Shown in pieces: positions 10,370 through 21,836 of a DNA stretch of 64,000 bases. Under the pieces are notes generated by a model. That model was not told where the DNA came from, made no database searches, and saw only the letters and a list, made by a program, of their open reading frames with translations. The first letter of the stretch is position 1. Each line of letters opens with the position of its first letter. The DNA lies in the NCBI RefSeq assembly GCF_001411555.2, contig NC_049909.1:17470623-17534622 (forward strand), read 5' to 3'. The translations under genes and the position numbers were made by a program. This DNA is from Juglans regia. Lineage: Eukaryota; Streptophyta; Magnoliopsida; Fagales; Juglandaceae.

Positions 10370-11105
10370 TAGGGCTGTACGAAACCGACGAGACCGATCG
10401 AAATCGGCCGCCGGAATTTGGAACTAGTCAAATTTGGTGGAGAACCAGTCGGCCGATAATAGAAAATGTTGCAAATCAACGTCAGCTGGTTCGGTCTCGA
10501 CTTAAACCAACCAATATAATATATTTATATATTCTTTATATATATCTTAAATAAAATGACATTGATTCGCTTAAGTGAATTAAACAGCATCGTTTTACAC
10601 AAACGGTTTTAAAAAAAAAAAATTAATATGAAACAATGTTTTACACCTCTTCTTCTCATGATTCTCTTTCTCTTTTTTAGACTTTCTCTCTCCTCTCTCA
10701 TGTACCAGTCGATAGCCTCTCTCCATGCAAATGCTACCCCAACATGTCCCTCTGCTAGCCAGTGGCATCCATTCTGATTGGTAGAAACCAACTCCCTTCG
10801 TTTACCTCTCATATGTCTCTCATCTATTCACTTATGGAAAAATCTGAAAGTTTCAGGTGATGCTCGTTTCAACTTTTCCTTTGGATTCTTTGGAGTTGAT
10901 TTGTTGCGAACTTATGAATCTTGTGAATTTGTGATGTAGCACGTTGAGATCGAATTCAAGTAGAAATTATAGGGTTCAAAACCAACCCCCAAACTGTCGA
11001 ATCGATCGTAACTGACTGTCGAATTCCAACCGACTCTCTCTCTCTGTTGACCGATTCAGTCAATATTGGCATCTTAAAAACATGTTAGGTTTGGTTTTCA
11101 GCCCT
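10370..11105. mobile_element. Non-autonomous hAT element (736 bp)
   Basis: The ends TAGGGCTG (10370) and CAGCCCTA (to 11105) are inverted, extended by AAACC/GGTTT. Flanking 8-mers ATGTCAAG (10362-10369) and GTGTCAAG (11106-11113) match at 7 of 8 bases, the hAT duplication length. The subterminal region has GACCGA / TCGGCC repeats. There is no transposase, so movement would need an enzyme supplied elsewhere. The same element sits at 25132-25871 in the repeated unit. Confidence 0.8.
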
Positions 11106-11630
11106 AGTGTCAAGTTTTAATTGATTGCCATATAACATTAATATTATACCTGGCATGATTTAATTGCTGATTTTAGATAACCTAATAAGTATTAAGTAAG
11201 CAAAAATCATGAACTGATTTTCTTTGCACTATATTTTATTAGTATGAAATTATTCTGATATGTTATATTTTAACTAATTCATATGTTTATTATTTAAACA
11301 GATGGCAACTAAAAATATGGCATAAGAAATATAATAGAAAATACTTTAGAATTGTAAAATTATTTTTATTATAAAATATATTTATTATATTATATAAAAT
11401 CATATTATTTTATAATTTTATTTTTATAAAATCTTTTTATAACTATAACTATTCTCAATATGATAATAATCTCAAAATAAACACTCAATAATGAATTCTA
11501 AAAAGAGAATTACTTTTTTCTTTTTCTCGATAGAAGCTGCTTTTTTTTGTCCGAGACCTTACATCTCGGAGCCATAGCACGCTGTCTTTCTGCATTCGGT
11601 AAGGGACAAACTGACTGACCAATTTGGTAA
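11106..11630. other. AT-rich spacer upstream of gene B
   Basis: No gene. The core (about 11330-11460) is a palindrome-rich ATATTTATTATATTATATAAA stretch of low complexity. Similarity to the gene A promoter resumes near 11595. Confidence 0.5.
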
Positions 11631-11853
11631 GGATACTAGGATAGTGCTAGCGGGCCGCGCTGTGCATACTGCTGCTCTATTTAATATATTATTTTTTTAA
11701 TAATTTTAATCATTAAAAAAAATAAAAAATAAAAAATAAAAAATCATCCTTCCCTTAATTATTAAAAATAGAATTATTATTTTTTTATTAATAGTCATTT
11801 TTTTAATTATTAAATCAAATAATTAAAATAATTGAAGATAATTTTGAAGGGCT
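11631..11853. mobile_element. 223-bp insertion with 9-bp target duplication upstream of gene B
   Basis: The insert is flanked by perfect copies of ATTTGGTAA (11622-11630 and 11854-11862). Gene A has a single copy in the same context (2673-2681), so both filled and empty sites are present. A 9-bp duplication is typical of Mutator-like elements, but I do not see convincing terminal inverted repeats (left end GGATACTAGGATAG, right end TTTTGAAGGGCT). The interior is AT-rich. It lies 255 bp upstream of the gene B start codon. Confidence 0.8.
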
Positions 11854-11936
11854 ATTTGGTAAATTCACAACGTCATCCGGTCGTCACAAAAAATCACCCC
11901 ACAAAAGGGGCATTCCGCTTCTTGTCCGATTCCACC

Positions 11937-12005
11937 GTCTTCACCGCCTCCAACATACCTGCGTCCTCTCTCTCTCTCTCTCGCTCTCTCGCTCCCTCCC
12001 TCCAA
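11937..12005 (+). promoter_or_regulatory. Pyrimidine-rich leader tract of gene B
   Basis: A (CT)n-rich segment at about 11967-12003, just upstream of GGTTTAAGTTTACCCC, corresponds to the tract upstream of gene A. It is probably near the transcription start or in the 5' UTR. B' has a shorter version. Confidence 0.4.
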
Positions 12006-12030
12006 TCTACGGTTTAAGTTTACCCCTCCG

Positions 12031-12066
12031 ATGACAGCGTACATTTTGACCCTCCTAAAACCCTAA
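12031..12066 (+). promoter_or_regulatory. Upstream ORF in gene B leader (11 codons)
   Basis: The frame MTAYILTLLKP starts at 12031 and stops at 12064-12066, 42 nt before the main ATG. Compared with gene A only one codon differs (CCC to CTA, Pro to Leu). Confidence 0.55.
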
Positions 12067-12108
12067 GAAAGAAAATTCCTCAATCCGCTTGTCTTTCAAG
12101 ACTCAACT

Positions 12109-15100
12109 ATGTCCGGAGTCGATAATGAAGGCGAGGCGTCCGGCTTAAGAGGTGGAGGCGGCAGTGATCATCCGGCACCAGCGCCGATGCCGAGCGCGAA
12201 CGCGCCGCCGCCGTTCCTAAGTAAGACGTACGACATGGTCGATGACTCCGCCACCGACCGAATAGTGTCATGGAGCCCCACGAACAACAGCTTCGTGGTG
12301 TGGAACCCGCCCGAGTTCGCCAGGGACCTCCTGCCCAAGTACTTCAAGCACAACAACTTCTCCAGCTTTGTCAGGCAGCTCAACACCTACGTATATGCCT
12401 TCCCCTATATATCCGTAGCTTTCCTCAACTTCTCGTCGCTCTTCTTTTTATTGCTTTGAATTGTGCGCGTGTGCGTGATTTGTATGATCACGATTATGAT
12501 GAGTACAGTAGTGGAATTAAGAATTAGTTTCAGCAGTGGAGTAGAGATCACCCTGTAGAAATGACAACAATTAGGGTTATTATAGAAGCTCTCTTCTGGT
12601 TTGTGGGAAGGCCAGGGATCTACTTATACAAAAAACGAGAGAGAGAGAGAGAGAGAGAGAAGGCGGGGGATGGGAAATTAGCATTAGAAAAATTATAGAC
12701 ATAAGCTCCACACTCCAGCTTACCACTTAAAAAGATCTGATTTTATTCTTTTACCCTGATATTTCATATTATATTTTGAATTCATTGTTTTGTTTTCTTT
12801 TTGTATGAGGTTCTTCAACTGCGATCATTCTGTTTTTTTAAGTAACAAGAATTCCATCAAAAAGGACAAAAGCTCAGTCCATGTAAATTAAGTTCTAATT
12901 TAGGGCTAGATTTTTGTGCGCATGGTTGTTACCGCTGTTTGGTTGCTGAAAATTTAATGAAAAAAGGGAAAATAAGAAACTGAATGAATGGATTATGGTC
13001 CTTTTTGTACGGCTTATATGTTTTGAAACTTATGTACTTGTTGCAACAAGTGCGACAGTCTTGTTGATGATTGGATACTATGCTGTCTCCGAAACAATGA
13101 AAAGTTTGTTTAAATTGAAGTTTTGATATCTCGTCTTCCTGCATTTTTATCAGCAACCAAATGGAGCAGAAGTGGGAGAAAAGGAAAAGGAAGCGAGTCT
13201 CAGGTTGATCACGACCTGATCACTTGGTTAAAAATGATTTTATCTTGTCGTTTGATCTTGTTTTTTCATTTGGTAGCCAAGGTATAGCTGAATGCAAGGC
13301 AACCATATGAATTGATTAAAGAGGATCTGGATACACCTCTTGGAGTATTTGAAAGAGCCTCAGAGAGATTACTAATGGATGGGACGTGGAAATTCTTTTT
13401 ATTTGCTTTTGATGATAAAAGCATTCCGTAGTTCAATTGAAAAGGGTTGAAGGTGTTCGGACTTGATCACGAGTATGGTGGTTTCCATTCAAACTGGCGG
13501 TCATCATTGGTGCCCTGAGGCTGGCATGTTGTTTTGTCCAGTTCAGATGGGATATAAGTAAGACTGGGGTCCGAGAAGCTTAGATTTTTTTGGGATGTGA
13601 GTTGAGTTGTGAAGGCAATCATGTTCTTTGCATTCCAATAAAATTTCTTCGGCATAAGGCATAGGTGGCTGAAATTGGTTGCGTGTTGAAAAATCTATTA
13701 TAAATCAGTAAAGATAAGAGAAAGAATGTTCTGTAGTATCATAAGGAGAAAGTTTGTAAACTAGAATGTGAAGATGTTGAGTTTTGAAGTTCCTGTTGCA
13801 TTCATACTTTTTGAAGGTTTATTAGTTAAAAGAAATAAGATGGCAGTGGTATATTGGTTTATAGAATTTAGGTTAACTAGAATGTCTTCTGATAAAATGG
13901 AACATTGTAATGGTGGATGTGCAACCAAAAATCAAAGATCGATAGAATGTAGGCTTCGGTTCCTGTGGGATAAAATGTTAGGATGGAAACTCATTCTATG
14001 TAATGGATCTCAAAGTGATTTGTTTGCTTTTGGCGTATCGAGAATTTTGTCTTGTAAAAAGGGTAGAATTTGATACAAGCACATAGATTTTTTTATGGAT
14101 CTGCGAATGTAATTTACTTTTGAATAGACGTATTCAAAACCTACCATTATATATGACTTGTGGCAGTTAGCAAGAGTTTTATGAAAGACTGCAATTCTAT
14201 CCGATTATGTCCCTTTCATTTGGTCTGTTTCCTCTTGATTCTTCCTGCTTACAAAACACCATAATGGATTGTGGGGGATTGGGATTCTTATTCGGCATTT
14301 CATTGCACACTATTTAAACACTGCCCCAAGTGGCATTAGTCCTTTTTTTAATGAAGTATTGCATATTTCGTCCCTGTAGTTTAACTTTGCCATGTCGTTG
14401 CAATAGTTATATTTCAGTAGTTCCAACATTTCTATGGCCCTGTTGCAAGTGTATGTGGTTTTGAAATCAGTCCATTGCTCCTAGTTTATGAACTTGATGA
14501 GGATCATGTACAGAATTGAATTACTTCATAAAATTTTGATATGCAGGAAAAGTTTATGTACATTTTCAGTCTTATTTTTTAAATGTAACTAAAAGCATTT
14601 TTTATTACTACTGTTATTTTTTCAAAAATTTAGATAGAGAATTTACTTGTTTGGTCCATTGATTTGTGCTTTGCCCCCACCGGGTTTGTTAATTTTTTTG
14701 TCAACATTTGTTGAACAGGGTTTCAGGAAGGTTGATCCAGACCGCTGGGAATTTGCAAATGAGGGTTTTTTGAGGGGCCAAAAACACCTGCTTAAGGGTA
14801 TTAGTCGGCGAAAACCTGCCCATGGACATAGTCATCAACAGCCACAGCAATCAAATGAACAGAGTTCATCAATGAGAGCTTGTGTAGAGGTTGGGAAGTT
14901 TGGTCTAGAGGAAGAGGTCGAGAGGCTTAAGAGGGACAAGAATGTGCTTATGCAGGAACTTGTCAAGTTGAGGCAGCAACAACAGGCTACTGATAGTCAG
15001 CTGCAAACCATGGTGCAGCGTCTTCAGGGGATGGAGCAGAGGCAGCAACAGGTGATGTCATTTCTGGCAAAAGCTATGCAGAGTCCTGGCTTCTTGGCCC

Positions 15101-15906
15101 AGTTTGTGCAGCAGCAAAATGAGAGCAACAAGCGCATAACTGAAGGAAACAAAAAACGGAGGCTTAAACAGGAAGATATTTCCGAGAGTGAAGATTCTCC
15201 TGTTCCTGATGGTCAGATTGTTAAGTATCAACCAATAACAAATGAGGCGACAAAGGCAATGCTCAGGCGGATTATGAAAACTGATGCGTCCTCCAGGCTG
15301 GAATCTTTTAATGACAAAGATGGTTTCCTGATTGCTGATAGTCCATCATCGGTCAATGCAATGGACAGTGTGAGCTCTACAAGCCGTGTATCAGGAGTGA
15401 CTCTGCAAGAGGTCCCACCAACTTCATCTCATAGTGTAACTTCCGACAAAGTTGCAACTCCATTCCCAGATATGAGTCTGCTGGTTGGGGCCCAAGATGC
15501 ACCTTCCATTTCTGTTCCTGAGGCCGATATAATCATGCCTGAGCTGTCTCAAATACCTGAAATGATGCCGGAAAGTATCATGCGCATTCCCAAGGATAAT
15601 TACATGGGACCTGAGACCGGCAATGGTGGATTTATAGATCCCACATTGGAAGTTAATGGGTCTCTTCCCATAGAAATTGATTATATCTCCCCAGATGCAG
15701 ATATTGATCTCTTTCTAAGCGATCCTAACTTTTGGGATGACCTTGTGCAAAGTCCAGTGCCGGAAGATATTGAATCAAATTCTGTGCAGGGTATGTCCAA
15801 GGAAAATGAAGAACAGCCAATGGAGAATAGATGGGACAATGTTCAGCATATGGACAAGCTTACGAAACAAATGGACCTTCTTACATCAGATATCAAAGAG
15901 GATTGA
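12109..15906 (+). CDS. HSFA1: Heat stress transcription factor class A1, tandem copy B
   Basis: Exons 12109-12390 and 14719-15906 (phase-0 intron of 2,328 bp, GT-AG) encode 489 aa. The architecture matches copy A: DNA-binding domain about 35-128, HR-A/B coiled coil about 155-218, nuclear signal KKRRLK 239-244, AHA-type motif [15 protein letters not shown] 424-438, export-like C-terminus about 467-485. It differs from A mainly by a longer Gly-rich N-terminus, an inserted SHSVTS segment near 331-336 and scattered substitutions; most of the protein is identical. The intron is shorter because it lacks the MITE, TRIM and LINE of copy A. It is a tandem paralogue in direct orientation, 3.9 kb downstream of A. 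Both copies look intact, so both could act as heat-response activators. The promoter differs by the 223-bp insertion. Confidence 0.93.
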
Positions 15907-16577
15907 TATTGGTTACTACTTGTACACTAGTATACTCATCGGATGAGGTAATACTAATCATCTTTTTAATCATGCAATCATCTTGTTTGTCATTGGAAGA
16001 GCAGCTAATCTCTGTTCACCCTAGCTTTGTTTTGCATATATGGAGACCCTTAATTTAGTTTTTACTATCTTTCTTCTTCTTTTTTGTGGATTTTCCTTTA
16101 TCTCATGTTGGTGCTGCTTGCAGAGGCTATAGCTATGGTTTTATGTTCCTTTATAGGAGTTGATGTCCTGCTCTAGTTAGGCATGGCCTTTGTTCAAAAG
16201 AATGCATGGTAATGGATGCTTTGTTAAAAATAAAAAATATATAATAATAATAATAGTAATAGTAATAATAATCTGAGTCTTGTAGTCCACGTTCAGAATA
16301 TTTTACTAGATTAAATTACCCTTCTGTAAAATACACACTTTTGTTCGTAGTTATTTGGAACATTTAAAGTAAATATATGATCCTTCGGAAGTTTGTCGTG
16401 GTGAATATGCATTATGGAACATACTATTGGATGTTCGAGTTGTGTGTGATAAGTAGAGGTTCGAGTTATTTGGCAGGCGCATTTCCTTGGTCTAGGACAT
16501 GCATTTCCTTGGTCTAGAATGTCCTAATAAGTAGAGGTTCGAGTTATTTGGCAGGTGCATTTCCTTGGTCTAGAATG
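15907..16577 (+). other. Gene B 3' flank ending in a contig-edge repeat
   Basis: The 3' flank matches B' (30679-31298) until 16526. The last 51 bases before the gap (16527-16577) re-read a segment already present at about 16449-16520 (TAAGTAGAGGTTCGAGTTAT onward) instead of continuing as B' does. A partial re-read at a contig end is a common assembly symptom. A TAA/TAG microsatellite lies at about 16243-16270. Confidence 0.6.
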
Positions 16578-16677
16578 NNNNNNNNNNNNNNNNNNNNNNN
16601 NNNNNNNNNNNNNNNNNNNNNNNNNNNNNNNNNNNNNNNNNNNNNNNNNNNNNNNNNNNNNNNNNNNNNNNNNNNNN
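16578..16677. other. Assembly gap (100 N)
   Basis: Exactly 100 N, a placeholder of unknown true size. Confidence 1.
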
Positions 16678-16800
16678 CCACTGAGTTATGATTTTGAGTA
16701 ATGTTAGATATAAACATAAAGCATGTAAGTTTTGTGTAATTTTTTATTTTTTTTTAAAAAAGAGGATTTACCATTGAAAAATAATTTTTTAATGTCTTAG

Positions 16801-16980
16801 GTGCCGTTTGGATGTTGAGTTGAGATAAAAGTTGAAAGTTGAATAAAATATTATTTTTTAATATTATTATTGTTTTGAAATTTGAAAATTTTGAATTGTT
16901 TATTATATTATATAAAAATTTTAAAAAATTATAATAATAAAATGAGATATGATGAAATATTTCTTTATGTCTAAATTGGA
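16801..16980. mobile_element. MITE of the GTTTGGAT / GAGATGAGATG family
   Basis: It begins GTGCCGTTTGGATGTTGAG and continues with AATAAAATATTATTTTTTAA, TTTGAAATTTGAAAATTT and TATAATAATAAAATGAGATA words shared with the elements near 34735, 50385 and 56280. It is non-coding, and the ends are partly eroded. Confidence 0.55.
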
Positions 16981-17014
16981 AATTAGATTAATTCACTTTT
17001 TTTAATAAAATATG

Positions 17015-17180
17015 CAAGATTTGTACCCTCTGTAATGGTAAATGTAATTTCTCCGAGCAATATGTCTATGTTGGGGAAGACCACGTTTCTGTCAAATCCA
17101 ATCATTCTCTAGGGTCTTTTGAGGAGTTGTTCAATCTTTACAAGCAATCTTTCAAGAGTGGATGCAAGCTGAATGCTTTT
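17015..17180 (+). other. Unassigned coding-like fragment
   Basis: A stretch of more than 50 codons reads without stops and with ordinary amino-acid composition (words such as CNGKCNFSEQYVYVGED and SFEELFNLYKQSFKSG). It follows a possible acceptor (ATATGCAAG). I do not recognise the family. It could be an exon fragment of a captured or decayed gene, or chance. The island is cut by gaps on both sides, so no gene model can be built. Confidence 0.3.
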
Positions 17181-17349
17181 TTGGTAATCACAATCAATAT
17201 TAGTACATGTTTTTGTTAGGCACTCTGACACATCAGGTCCTCAACCATGTCTCCCCCCCCCAATAAGGATCACTTCAATCCATTAGCTTAGTATAGATTG
17301 GATTTTACATTTTTCAGAATCCAAGCAACATTGATCAAGTAAATGATTG

Positions 17350-18110
17350 GGATATTGTACGGATCAAATCAGTAGTTTATAATTTAATTTTGGGATAAAG
17401 TTAAAATTCAAGTTAAGAAATAAATTCAAGAAGAGATAGGATAAGTTAACTTAGACTGTTAAGAGAAAAGATACACAGACTGTTAAAAGAAAAGATATAT
17501 AAACTTCTAAAAAGAAAGGCTCACAGACTCTTAAAATGATAGGGACTCATATTCCTAAAGAGTGGGGCTACTCTGCCGCCCCACTCTTACCGCTGGGCGT
17601 ACCGCCTAGCGTTTTTTTTTTTTACATTTTTTTAATACATTTAAATATTTTTAAAAAATAAAAAAATATATATATCAATACATTTAAAATCACTTCCTTA
17701 ATCACTAAAAAAAATTTTGACCAGCGGTCAAATAAAGTGGTCAAAGTGGGGAGGCAAAATAGCTTTTTTCATTCTTAAAAGGAAAGTGACTCAAACTTCT
17801 AACAAGAAAAGGCTTCATAATGCAAGTTGGACGTCTATATATATGAGGAGATCTTCCACAAAACGAACGGATTCTCCACAAGCTCTCTACACACAAGATC
17901 TCTCCACTAAAATTCTAAAAGAGATTTCTTAAATTTTTCTATTGTATTGTGAGATATTTGAGATCATAAGAGATTGTAACAACACACATTATAGTGAATT
18001 TTGTTCCCAAACAACCCATAGATGTAGGTATTATGTCGAACAATGTAAATCTTTATATTTTTCTTTATTTATGCTTATTTGTTATTTATTTTATTGATAA
18101 ACACAAAAGT
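17350..18110 (+). mobile_element. Partial LTR of a Copia-like retrotransposon
   Basis: The layout is that of a plant LTR: repeated GACTGTTAAGAGAAAAGATA-like words, a TATA box in GTCTATATATATGAGG (about 17834-17849), a CT-rich transcription-start zone, then a U5-like segment with GATGTAGGTATTATGTCGAA and TAAATCTTTATATTTT words. The element is interrupted by a smaller insertion (17560-17770) and runs into the next gap, so its 3' border and internal region are not visible. Confidence 0.4.
17560..17770. mobile_element. MITE with 9-bp target duplication nested in the LTR
   Basis: The flanking 9-mers ATTCCTAAA (17551-17559) and ATTCTTAAA (17771-17779) differ at one base. The inner ends form an imperfect inverted repeat of about 30 bp (GCTACTCTGCCGCCCCACTC versus the complement of GTGGGGAGGCAAAATAGC). 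These features point to a Mutator-like MITE. The interior holds GC-rich blocks with GCTGGGCGTACCGCC. Confidence 0.55.
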
Positions 18111-18145
18111 AATTGTATTAAAGTCCGAATCATCTCATAGGTTGA

Positions 18146-18245
18146 NNNNNNNNNNNNNNNNNNNNNNNNNNNNNNNNNNNNNNNNNNNNNNNNNNNNNNN
18201 NNNNNNNNNNNNNNNNNNNNNNNNNNNNNNNNNNNNNNNNNNNNN
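18146..18245. other. Assembly gap (100 N)
   Basis: Exactly 100 N. The next base corresponds to position 3481, inside the gene A intron, so exon 1 and the promoter of copy A' are missing from this assembly. Confidence 1.
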
Positions 18246-18457
18246 AAAAAACTAGAGAGAGAGAGAGAGAAGGCTGGGGGATGGAACATGAGCGTTGAAT
18301 TCAAATGGTTTGTTTTCTTTATGGTGTTTGAGGTTCTGGACCAGCGATATTTTTTTCTAAGTAACTTAGTAACCAAAATTCCATTAAAAAGCTCAGTCCA
18401 AGTATATTTGAGCTACGATTTAGGGCTAGGTTTTTTTGCACGTTGTAAAGACCTTTA

Positions 18458-18915
18458 GGAGCATTGGTAGTGGCTTCTCTATCTTCATCTTCATCTTCAA
18501 ATTTAAAGAATATGTCTTTAAATTCATCTACATTGGCTTATGCATCTTTAAATTTTTGCATAGCTATAAATAGTGCTTCTTCAAATTTGAAGAAGCACTA
18601 TTCATTCTTCAAACATTAGTTTACTATTTTTTTCTCTCTCCTACCCTTAAAATCAACTTTGTAGAATTTATATTAAGATGATTTTGATACATAAAATTTG
18701 TATTAAGTTGATAATACAAAGTGGATGTTAATTGTAAAATATATATAAAAAATAATTTTAGGAAACAAATAAAAAATAAAAAATAATAATATTTTATTAT
18801 TATTTGATTCAAAGATGCATAAACCAATGTGGGAGTTTTTTTTCATATGCAAAATCATTCTTCAAAAATGATGATTTTGCATATGAAGATGCATAAACCA
18901 CTACCAATGCTTGGA
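18458..18915. mobile_element. MITE with internal palindromes, A' intron copy
   Basis: Identical by eye to 3697-4154, including the 32-bp palindrome. Confidence 0.7.
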
Positions 18916-18982
18916 AGGCTCAAGTCACAAGTCAACAGTACAATGGGAACCCATTGGAATCTCATAAAAATCAAGAACTTCT

Positions 18983-19413
18983 TGTGATCCCCGGTAGCAA
19001 GTATAAGTGGCTCACACGGCTTGCTTGGGTTCGAAAATTTTTTGCTCTTTACCATGATTCCAATGGACTCCGATTGTATCATTCGCTAGTGCTTTTGGAG
19101 TATGGACCCCAGATGTGACTTGGGCATTACTTGGGTCATTACAAATGGTATTAAAGCCAATCCCAACAAAAATGTGGGATTTGAGTTGTGCCACCTATGA
19201 TGAAATGATGCAACAAGGATGTTGAGAATTTAAGGGGAGGAGATTGCAATACTCTATATCGAGTAAGTATAGGTGGTGAATGGGACCCACATTATTTGAG
19301 AGTGAGAAATTCTTGCTCTTTACAATGATTTCAAAGGGCTCCAATTGTACAATTGACTATTACTTTTGGAGTATGGGCCTAGATTTGACTGGTGCCTTCT
19401 TTGGGGTATGACA
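18983..19413 (+). mobile_element. Old TRIM, A' intron copy
   Basis: Identical by eye to 4222-4652, with the same two diverged LTR-like repeats, primer-binding-like site and purine tract. Confidence 0.75.
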
Positions 19414-20496
19414 CACGTGGTCATTCCCTCTGTTTAGTTGTTGAATATTTGATGAAAAAAGGGAAGATAAGAAAATGAATGAATGGATTATGGTCTTTTT
19501 TTTTTTCTACAGCTTTTTTAGAAACTTATGTACTTGCAACAAGTGCAAAGATCTTGTCGATGATTTGATACTATTGCTTCTTTGTCTCCAAAACAATGAA
19601 AACTTTGTTTAATTTGAAGTTTTGATATCTCGTCTTCCTGCATTTTTATCAGCAATCAAATGGAGCAAAAGTGGGAGAAAGGGAAAAGGAAGCGAGTCTC
19701 AGGTTGATCATGACCTGATCACATGGTTAACAATGGTTTAATCTTGTCATATGATCTTGTTGTTTCAGTTGTAGTCAAGGTATGGCTGAATGCAAGGCAA
19801 ACATATTAATTGATTGGAGAGGATTTAGATACACCTCGTGAAGTATTTGAAAACGCCTCAGAGAGATTACTAACAGATACCTATCAAAAAAGATTACTAA
19901 CAAATGGGGTGTGTAAACTCTTTTTTCTTTTCATGATAAAAGCATTCTTTTTACTTAATTTTTTAATGAGTAAAGTTGCATGTTTTCTCCAAAGCCCCTT
20001 TCTAGGGCATAAGGGCAGTGTTACAAATTTTGGTGTATGATTTTTTTTTTTTTTGTTCAAAGCCCGTCATAATGCACAAGGGTGGATATACATTTTTGTA
20101 AAATGCCAAGGAGTATGGTGGCTTTCCATTCAAACTGGTTGTCATCATTGGTGCCCTGGCATGTTGTTTCATCCAGTTCAGATGGGATTTACACCTTCTA
20201 TGTAAGACTGGGGCCCTAGAAGTTTAGATGTTTTACTTATAAAAAAAAGAAGTTTAGATGTTTTGGGAAGTGATTTGAGTTGTGAAGAAATCTTGGTAGT
20301 GTGTTGACAAATATATTTCAAACCAATGAAGATAAGAGAAATGTTGCATTCTTTAGTATCATAATACAAGGAGAAAGTTTGTAAACAAGAATGTGAAAAT
20401 GTTGACTTTTGAAGTTTACAATGCATTCATATTTTTGGAAGGTTTATCAGTTAAGGGCAATAAGATTTCTGTGGGATATTGGCTTAAAGAATTGAG

Positions 20497-20878
20497 GTTC
20501 ATATGTTTATGGTGGGATTAGCTTGGGTGATGCCGAGATGGATAGTGGACCTCCTAGGTTCTTGGAAAGCCATTCAGGGTAACTCTCAGATCGCTTCTAT
20601 TTGAAAGATGGTTTTAATATGTTTATGGTGGTATATTTGGAAGGAGAGGAACGGAAGAAGTTTTGAAGATCAAGTGCGGTCAATGGATGAGCTTAGAAGT
20701 TTATTTTTCAATACTTTATTCCATTGGTTGGTTGTAATTGATTTTCATGGCTTCTCGTTTCATGACCCTTGTATCTCTAAACTAAGCACACCTAGGCATT
20801 GCTCTTTTATATGTACCATATACTTGGGCTTTTTCCTATTCTTTTGATCAATAAAATATTGTTTACCGATAAAAAAAA
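20497..20878 (+). mobile_element. LINE 3' fragment, A' intron copy
   Basis: Identical by eye to 5735-6116. Confidence 0.7.
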
Positions 20879-21836
20879 TTGGAACAATATAATCGATAAA
20901 AAAAAAATGGAACAATATAGTAGTAGTGCAACCAAATATCGGAGATCAATAGAGCATAGGCCATACTGGTTCCCATGGGATGAAATTTTGGGATGGATTT
21001 TCCATTTAATGGAGACACATTCTATGTAATAGGGTCTTAAAGTGATTTTTTGGCATATCAGGAATTTTGCCATGCAAAAAGGGTAGAATTTGATACAATC
21101 ACATGATTATTTTTATTGCAGCTAGGTTATGTAATTTACTTTTGAATTGAGCATTCAAAAACTACCGTTGTGTATAACTGATGGTAGTTGCTGGAAGACT
21201 GCAATTCTCTGTATTTTGTTCCTTTCTTCTTCTTTTTTCCTGACAAGTGATTTTGTTCCTTTCATTTGGGTCATGTCCCCTAGAATATTCCGACTTGCAA
21301 AACCCCAGGATGGATTGTGGGGAATTGGGATTCTTATTCAGCATTTTATCTCACGTTATTTAAGCACTGCCCTGAGTGGCGCTATTTTCTCTTTGTTGAA
21401 GTATCTCATATTAGGTCCCCATACTTGAACATTGCAGTAGTTCCATCATTTCTATGTCGCCACAACAAGTGAATGTGGTTTTTCAAATGAGTTTGTTGCT
21501 TCTAGTTTATGAATTTGATGATTATCATGTATGGAATTGAATTACTCCATAACATTTTGATATTTAGGAAAAGTTTACATACATTTTCTGCTTTATTATT
21601 TTAATGTAACTACGTGCATTTTTTATTGTTACTGTTTTAATTTTTTTAATTTTGATATAGAATATGTTTTTCTGTTCATGGATTCTACTGGTAATTTCTT
21701 TCTCCTGTTTATATTTCGTTGAGTTGCTAAAATGAGATATATCAACTTTGTTATCATTGTTTATTCTGCTGATTGAATCGTGCTTTGCCCCCGCCCAGTT
21801 TTGTTCTTCATTTTTTTGTCACCTTTTGTTGAACAG

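Noticed and set aside
16678..18145. Island as the missing exon 1 and promoter of copy A'
   Set aside because: No similarity to 1-3480; it holds LTR and MITE sequence instead.
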